Positions 1 through 3,914 of a stretch of DNA of 8,206 nt are shown here, in pieces; position 1 is the first letter of the stretch, and each line of letters opens with the position of its first letter. The translations under genes and the position numbers were made by a program. The DNA is from CAYLGY01 sp964383325 (GTDB taxonomy: Bacteria > Pseudomonadota > Alphaproteobacteria > Rhizobiales > Rhizobiaceae). The DNA is taken from NCBI GenBank assembly GCA_964383325.1, contig CAYLGY010000103.1, forward strand, positions 1-8,206. The letters are read 5' to 3'. Below the pieces are notes generated by a model that saw nothing but the letters and a program-made list of their open reading frames with translations, ran no database searches and had not been told where the DNA came from.

Positions 1-881
1 ACCATGCCGCAGCCCAGGATCTCCAGCCAGTCGTTGCCGGTACCGAAACGAACTTCGCCGGGCGTCGAGCGGTCGCACTGGATGTCGACCTCGAGCGATG
101 GCTCGGTAAATGGAAAATAGGACGGGCGAAAGCGCATGTTCAGCGCCGGGACCTCGAAAAACGCCTTGCAGAATTCCTCCAGCACCCATTTGAGATGGCC
201 GATATTGGCCGACCGGTCGATGACGAGGCCCTCAAGCTGATGGAACATTGGCGAATGCGTGGCATCGCTGTCGCAGCGATAGGTCTTGCCCGGAATGACG
301 ATGCGGATCGGAGGCTTCTGCGCTTCCATCGTGCGGATCTGCACTGGAGAGGTGTGGGTCCGCAGCAGCATCCGCTCTCCATCCTCGCGCGGATGAAAGA
401 AGAAGGTGTCGTGCATTTCACGCGCCGGATGGTTCTCGGGAAAATTCAGGGCGGTGAAATTGTAATAGTCCGTTTCGATGTCCGGACCTTCCGCCAATGC
501 GAAACCCAGATCCCCGAAGATCGCGGCAATCTCGTCGATCACCTGGCTGATCGGATGGATCCGCCCGGTCGAGCCGGGCGCCGGGCGGACCGGCAATGTC
601 ACATCGATGCGCTCCGCGGCAAGCCTTGCCTCCACTGCGGCCCGGCGAAGCACTTCGCGCCGTTCCGCAAGGGCCTCCGCAATACGGGTCTTCAAGCCGT
701 TCAGGGCCGGACCCATGATGCCGCGCTCCTCCGGAGTCATCTTGCCCAGCTGCTTCAGCCGCTCCGAAACGGAACCCTTCTTGCCGAGCGTCTCGACCCG
801 TAGCGCCTCCAGGCTCTGCTCGTCGCCGGCGGCCGCAATCCTGTCGAGGATTTCTGCTTCCAACTGCCCGATCTCGTTCAT
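1..881 (-). CDS. pheS: Phenylalanine--tRNA ligase alpha subunit, C-terminus cut by window edge
   Basis: PheS is the catalytic subunit of the cytoplasmic alpha2-beta2 phenylalanyl-tRNA synthetase, which charges tRNA-Phe. The frame is open from ATG at 881 down to position 3 (293 codons) with no stop. Residues 1 to about 90 are Ala/Glu/Arg-rich and fit the N-terminal coiled coil that binds tRNA. The class II core follows: the RIHPISQ segment, then EGPDIETDYYNFTALNFP, then the motif 2 region GKTYRCDSDATHS at residues 198-210, followed by PMFHQ. The last visible residues, LEILGCGM, match the family. Full-length homologues are about 360 aa, so roughly 65 residues including motif 3 lie outside. An in-frame ATG at 893 would add MGCR; neither start has a clear Shine-Dalgarno, and 881 is chosen because MNEIGQLEAE looks like the usual rhizobial N-terminus. 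It is the third gene of the rpmI-rplT-pheS unit; pheT is expected next. Family assignment is certain. Confidence 0.96.
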   Translation of the reverse strand, partial: MNEIGQLEAEILDRIAAAGDEQSLEALRVETLGKKGSVSERLKQLGKMTPEERGIMGPALNGLKTRIAEALAERREVLRRAAVEARLAAERIDVTLPVRPAPGSTGRIHPISQVIDEIAAIFGDLGFALAEGPDIETDYYNFTALNFPENHPAREMHDTFFFHPREDGERMLLRTHTSPVQIRTMEAQKPPIRIVIPGKTYRCDSDATHSPMFHQLEGLVIDRSANIGHLKWVLEEFCKAFFEVPALNMRFRPSYFPFTEPSLEVDIQCDRSTPGEVRFGTGNDWLEILGCGM

Positions 882-900
882 CCTGCAACCCATGACAATG

Positions 901-932
901 AAAAACCCACGCCAGCCGAGCCGACGCGGGTT
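901..932 (-). terminator. Hairpin plus T-run between rplT and pheS (terminator or attenuator)
   Basis: Read on the minus strand, AACCCGCG (932-925) can pair with CGTGGGTT (911-904) over 8 bp with one G-U pair. The loop is 13 nt, and the 3' arm runs into a five-T run at 905-901. This is the form of an intrinsic terminator, but it lies about 20 nt upstream of the pheS start and downstream of rplT. If active it would reduce read-through from the ribosomal protein genes into pheS. In E. coli the same position holds an attenuator with a Phe-rich leader peptide (pheM); no such peptide is visible here. The function is inference. Confidence 0.5.
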
Positions 933-972
933 CCCCGAAACCTGTTTCCGAATCCGTGGCCGCGCGGCAATC

Positions 973-1374
973 TTACGCTACGGCGCGCTCGAATGCGTTC
1001 GGCGTCGTATCCTTGAGATATTCCAGCGCCTTGCGAGCCTGTTCCGCAAGTGCCTTGAAAGCCTCCGGCTCATGGATCGCCATGTCGGAGAGAACCTTGC
1101 GGTCAATCTCGATCCCGGCCTTGTTCAGGCCGTCGATGAAGCGGCCATAGGTCAGGCCGTGTTCGCGAGCGGCGGCATTGATGCGCTGGATCCACAGGGC
1201 GCGAAAATTGCGCTTGCGATTGCGCCGGTCGCGCGTCGCATATTGCATCGATTTCTCGACGGCCTGCCGCGCAATGCGGATCGTGTTCTTGCGACGGCCG
1301 CGAAAGCCCTTCGCCGCCTTGAGAATCTTCTTGTGCCGGGCATTGGAGGTTACGCCGCGCTTGACGTGTGCCAT
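973..1374 (-). CDS. rplT: 50S ribosomal protein L20
   Basis: L20 is an early-assembly protein of the large ribosomal subunit that binds 23S rRNA. The 133-residue product starts MAHVKRGVTSNARHKKILK and continues with the very basic GFRGRRKNTIR segment that threads into rRNA, then the helical part RDRRNRKRNFRALWIQRINA. The C-terminal domain contains LTYGRFIDGLNKAGIEIDRK. The C-terminal tail beyond about residue 117 (EYLKDTTPNAFERAVA) makes it longer than the E. coli protein, as is common in alphaproteobacteria. The start at 1374 is fixed by the conserved MAHVKRG and by a strong AAGGAGAT Shine-Dalgarno at 1388-1381; an upstream in-frame extension to 1482 is an artefact overlapping rpmI. The gap to rpmI is 34 nt, so the two are co-transcribed. 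In E. coli and B. subtilis L20 represses its own operon by binding the leader mRNA. Confidence 0.98.
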   Translation of the reverse strand: MAHVKRGVTSNARHKKILKAAKGFRGRRKNTIRIARQAVEKSMQYATRDRRNRKRNFRALWIQRINAAAREHGLTYGRFIDGLNKAGIEIDRKVLSDMAIHEPEAFKALAEQARKALEYLKDTTPNAFERAVA

Positions 1375-1408
1375 GTCATGATCTCCTTGAAAACGGTGCC
1401 GCGAGCGC

Positions 1409-1609
1409 TCAGAGGCTGTTCGGCAGGAACTTCTTGACGATGCGGGCGTCCGGATCCGCAAGGACCATCGTGCCGCGAGCATCGCGAATGAACTTGTTCG
1501 ACCGCTTGATCATGCCATGGCGCTTGCCGGCTGCTCCCGCCTTGACCTTGCCGGTGGCGGTAATCTTGAAGCGCTTCTTGGCAGACGATTTCGTCTTCAT
1601 CTTGGGCAT
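1409..1609 (-). CDS. rpmI: 50S ribosomal protein L35
   Basis: L35 is a small basic protein of the large ribosomal subunit. The 66-residue product begins MPKMKTKSSAKKRFKITATG, the family signature. It continues with the GKRHGMIKRSNKFIRDARGT stretch and ends IVKKFLPNSL, the normal length and ending for the family. The start at 1609 is chosen by this conserved N-terminus and by GGAGAG about 7 nt upstream (1619-1614); in-frame extension to 1657 has no support. It is the first gene of the rpmI-rplT-pheS operon, transcribed from the promoter at 1714-1742. The gene infC, often next to rpmI in other bacteria, is not upstream; a divergent transporter operon is there instead, which is a common arrangement in alphaproteobacteria. 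Confidence 0.97.
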   Translation of the reverse strand: MPKMKTKSSAKKRFKITATGKVKAGAAGKRHGMIKRSNKFIRDARGTMVLADPDARIVKKFLPNSL

Positions 1610-1671
1610 TTTGCTCTCCATATTCAGGACCGGCGAACGCGAAACCGCGAAACGCAAGCCTCAAGCATTGG

Positions 1672-1703
1672 GAACCGCCACGGCATGCCCTGCCGGACGG
1701 TTC
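1672..1703 (-). promoter_or_regulatory. 5'-terminal stem-loop in the rpmI-rplT leader
   Basis: On the minus strand GAACCG (1703-1698) pairs with CGGTTC (1677-1672). Inside it, CGGCA (1695-1691) pairs with TGCCG (1685-1681) around the loop GGGCA. The structure begins only a few nucleotides after the predicted transcription start near 1707. Leaders of rpmI-rplT operons are known targets of L20 autoregulation in E. coli and Bacillus, so a structured leader is expected. That this hairpin binds L20 is inference; it could equally just stabilise the 5' end. Confidence 0.4.
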
Positions 1704-1713
1704 GGGACGGCGG

Positions 1714-1742
1714 CTTATAACCGGCATTTCCCGGCAGTGCAA
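1714..1742 (-). promoter_or_regulatory. Sigma70-type promoter of rpmI-rplT(-pheS)
   Basis: On the minus strand TTGCAC (1742-1737) and TATAAG (1719-1714) are separated by exactly 17 nt, matching the housekeeping -35 and -10 consensus well. Transcription would start near 1707, giving a leader of about 97 nt before the rpmI ATG. A tandem GGCAATTC GGCAATTC (1763-1778, plus-strand sequence) lies just upstream of the -35 box and may be an A/T-containing upstream element. Confidence 0.7.
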
Positions 1743-1912
1743 CCGGATAGCGGTACGGGTCAGGCAATTCGGCAATTCCGCATCAACTGTCTCGTACGGC
1801 ATCATGTCGCGGCAGCATTGCGGCTAGAAATGGAGTGCGGGGTCCGGGGGCGGATTGCCGCCGGCGCCAGGATGCTGATCGCCGCATTCATTGCACATGG
1901 AGGAGTAAAGCG
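1743..1912. other. Divergent spacer between the ribosomal and transporter operons
   Basis: This stretch separates the minus-strand rpmI promoter from the plus-strand binding-protein gene. I could not find a convincing -35/-10 pair on the plus strand, so the transporter promoter is unassigned. Visible elements are the tandem 8-mer GGCAATTC at 1763-1778 and a small hairpin GGCGG-ATTG-CCGCC at 1849-1862 in the likely 5' untranslated region of the binding-protein gene. No gene is supported within it. Confidence 0.5.
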
Positions 1913-2737
1913 ATGATCGAACGTGCCGCGGCGTTTCTGGCCACCGTGCTTCTTGCCGTTCCGGCGATGGCGGGCGCAGCCCTCGACCGGGTCCAGTCCA
2001 CCGGGATCCTGACCATGTCCTCGGACCCGGATTACCCGCCGCAATCCTTCCTGAACGACCAGAACGAGATGGATGGCTTCGATGTCGACGTCGGCAAGGA
2101 GATCGCGCGTCGGATGAATGCGGAGCTCCGGATCGTCACACCAGCCTGGGAGGTCGTCACGGCCGGCGGCTGGGCAGCACGCTGGGACATTTCGGTCGGC
2201 TCGATCACGCCAACCGCGGCGCGGGGCGAGGTGCTCGATTTTCCAGCCATCTACTATTATACGCCCGCATCCTTCGCAGTACATGCCGATTCGGCCATCT
2301 CTTCCATCGAAGAGCTGAACGGCAAGGTCATCGGCACCTGCGGCGGCTGCACCTACGACGCCTATCTGATGAAGGATCTGGTCATCGACGCCGAAGGCAC
2401 GCCGTCCTTCGACTACCAGGTAACCGCCGGCGAGATCCGTACCTATGAATCGGACACCAATGCCTTTGACGATCTTCGCCTCGGCGAAGGGGTGCGGCTC
2501 GATGCAGTCTTCTCGGCGCTGCCGACCATCCGGGAAGCCATCCGCAATGGCTATCCGATGAAGACAGTCGGCGAGCCGGCTTTCCATGAACCTCTCGCGG
2601 TTGCGATCGACAAGGGCGATCCGGAGTTCGGCGCGAGGATCGCCGGAATTGTCGCCGCAATGCATGCGGACGGCATGCTGCGTGATCTGTCCCTGAAATG
2701 GTATGGCGTCGATCTGACCGCGGCCCGGCAGGATTGA
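1913..2737 (+). CDS. ABC transporter periplasmic substrate-binding protein, family 3 (polar amino acid type)
   Basis: This is a soluble periplasmic receptor that would deliver a small ligand, probably an amino acid or a related compound, to the adjacent permease. The 274-residue product starts with a signal peptide (MIERAAAFLATVLLAVPAMAGA), with cleavage likely near residues 20-22. The mature part shows the family 3 fold: GILTMSSDPDYPPQSF at the first lobe, the signature GFDVDVGKEIARRM at 55-68, and the ligand-loop segment TAARGEVLDFPAIYY with Arg104 at about 101-115. A late KWYG motif at 262-265 is typical of the C-terminus. Two cysteines (143 and 146, GTCGGC) sit at the lobe hinge. The ATG at 1913 is preceded by GGAGGAG about 6 nt upstream, which decides the start over an in-frame one at 1835. 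The permease follows after 2 nt. The substrate cannot be read from sequence. Confidence 0.9.
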   Translation: MIERAAAFLATVLLAVPAMAGAALDRVQSTGILTMSSDPDYPPQSFLNDQNEMDGFDVDVGKEIARRMNAELRIVTPAWEVVTAGGWAARWDISVGSITPTAARGEVLDFPAIYYYTPASFAVHADSAISSIEELNGKVIGTCGGCTYDAYLMKDLVIDAEGTPSFDYQVTAGEIRTYESDTNAFDDLRLGEGVRLDAVFSALPTIREAIRNGYPMKTVGEPAFHEPLAVAIDKGDPEFGARIAGIVAAMHADGMLRDLSLKWYGVDLTAARQD

Positions 2738-2739
2738 GA

Positions 2740-3756
2740 ATGGCGCGGGCAGCGCTTCCGCCCGAAGCCAGGGGCAGCCTGATTTCCTTCCGCGCGCCGT
2801 TGGCGAAGGCTGCCATGTTCCTCATTCTTGTCGGCTTCCTCACCGCGATGGAGCTCGGCAGCACGCGGGTTGGCGGCCTTGCCGCCCCGCTTTTGGGAAG
2901 CCTGCCACGCGACGGCGTGCTGATCGATCTCGCCACCGGCATCCTGTTGGCCGGCGCGCTATGGGCCAATATTGCACTGCTGCGCCTGCTAACCTTCCGC
3001 ATGCAGGTCGTGGCGGTCTGGATCGAACTGCTTCTGCTCTTCCTTGCTTTCCTTGACAGTTTCGATCGCGATTTCGGCATCTGGTTCCAGACCACCGCCG
3101 GCGGCCAGACCAATCTTGCCTACATGATCACGACGGGCGCGATCACGACGCTCTACGTATCGCTCATCTCGATCACGCTGGCCTGCTGCCTTGCCCTCGC
3201 CGCCGCCCTGGCGCGCTTGTCAGCGAGCGGGCCTGCCTATGCCGTCTCGACCTTCTACATCTCCTTCTTCCGGGGCACGCCGCTTCTCCTGCAGGTCTAT
3301 CTGATCTATCTGGGGCTGCCGCAGCTTGGCAGCCAGTTTGCCATCAGCGCCGTACCTTCCGGGATATTGGCGCTGTCGCTCTGCTACGGCGCCTATCTCG
3401 CCGAGATCTTCCGAGCCGGCATTGGCGGCGTACCGCATGGCCAGCGCGATGCTGCCATGGCGCTTGGCCTGCCGGCAGGACTGACCTTCCGCAAGATTGT
3501 CTTTCCGCAGGCCATGCGGCTGATCGTTCCCCCGACCGGCAACCAGTTCATCGCCATGCTCAAGGATTCCTCGCTTGTCTCGGTCATGGGCGTATGGGAG
3601 CTGACCCGCACCGCCCAGATCATCGGCCGGCGTGACTTTCGGGTATTCGAAATGCTGATCGCCGCCGCGATCCTCTACTGGATTCTCTCGATTCTGTTCG
3701 AACTGATCCAGGCCCGCATCGAACGTCATTATGCCCGGGGTAGTCAGCGGACGTGA
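2740..3756 (+). CDS. Polar amino acid-type ABC transporter permease (HisM/GlnP-like)
   Basis: This inner-membrane subunit forms the transport channel and couples to an ATPase. The product is 338 aa, longer than typical 220-250 aa HisM-type permeases because of an N-terminal extension. Hydrophobic segments lie near 21-38, 60-84 and 88-106, before the core domain starting near 128. The core has helices near 135-158, 168-192 and 205-222. The cytoplasmic coupling (EAA) loop EIFRAGIGGVPHGQRDAAMALG spans about 222-243, and a last helix lies near 302-322. The loop is intact, so the subunit should dock an ATPase. No ATPase gene follows, which is odd for this operon type; it may be encoded elsewhere or have been displaced by the foreign DNA downstream. 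The ATG at 2740 lies 2 nt after the binding-protein stop, with only a weak GGATTGAG ahead of it; an in-frame GTG-type start at 2698 would overlap. Confidence 0.9.
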   Translation: MARAALPPEARGSLISFRAPLAKAAMFLILVGFLTAMELGSTRVGGLAAPLLGSLPRDGVLIDLATGILLAGALWANIALLRLLTFRMQVVAVWIELLLLFLAFLDSFDRDFGIWFQTTAGGQTNLAYMITTGAITTLYVSLISITLACCLALAAALARLSASGPAYAVSTFYISFFRGTPLLLQVYLIYLGLPQLGSQFAISAVPSGILALSLCYGAYLAEIFRAGIGGVPHGQRDAAMALGLPAGLTFRKIVFPQAMRLIVPPTGNQFIAMLKDSSLVSVMGVWELTRTAQIIGRRDFRVFEMLIAAAILYWILSILFELIQARIERHYARGSQRT

Positions 3757-3914
3757 CGCCTCGCCCGCTTCCAGCAGACATGAACCCGAGAAGAGCGGTA
3801 TTGGCCGGAGGCAAAGTGGAATGGCTGAGCCCCGCTGTGCTCTTTGAAACAATGGCAGGAAGGAAAAGCGTGTAGAGGAGGAGTAGCCGTCCCATCCGCT
3901 ATCCGGTGTCTGAA
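3757..3914. other. Spacer between permease and orfA; no gene recognised
   Basis: This holds the boundary between the core-like and the AT-rich DNA. I found no ATPase remnant and no confident promoter. Short arms AAGAGC (3791-3796) and GCTCTT (3839-3844) are inverted repeats, but the 42-nt loop and lack of a clean T-run make a terminator call weak. A strong ribosome-binding sequence AGGAGGAG lies at 3876-3883, yet no standard start codon occurs at proper spacing from it. A seven-codon reading frame (ATG at 3852, TAG at 3873-3875) ends just before it. Confidence 0.4.

Noticed and set aside
878..970. A pheM-like leader peptide on the minus strand (TTG at 970-968 to TGA at 880-878, 30 residues with three separate Phe)
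   Set aside because: No Shine-Dalgarno, no ATG, no run of Phe codons, and it spans the terminator hairpin; chance open frame.
195..1437. Long plus-strand open frames (195-803 and 478-1437)
   Set aside because: They are antisense shadows of pheS and rplT, caused by high GC content.
3791..3844. An intrinsic terminator after the permease from arms AAGAGC and GCTCTT
   Set aside because: Only 6 bp of stem with a loop over 40 nt and no clean T-run.
3220..3852. A 210-residue minus-strand frame opposite the permease
   Set aside because: Antisense to a well-supported permease; composition is typical of a shadow frame and it has no recognisable domain.
3757..3914. A truncated ATPase gene of the transporter
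   Set aside because: No Walker A or other ATPase N-terminal sequence could be read in any plus-strand frame; a short MAEP-like start is too little to count.
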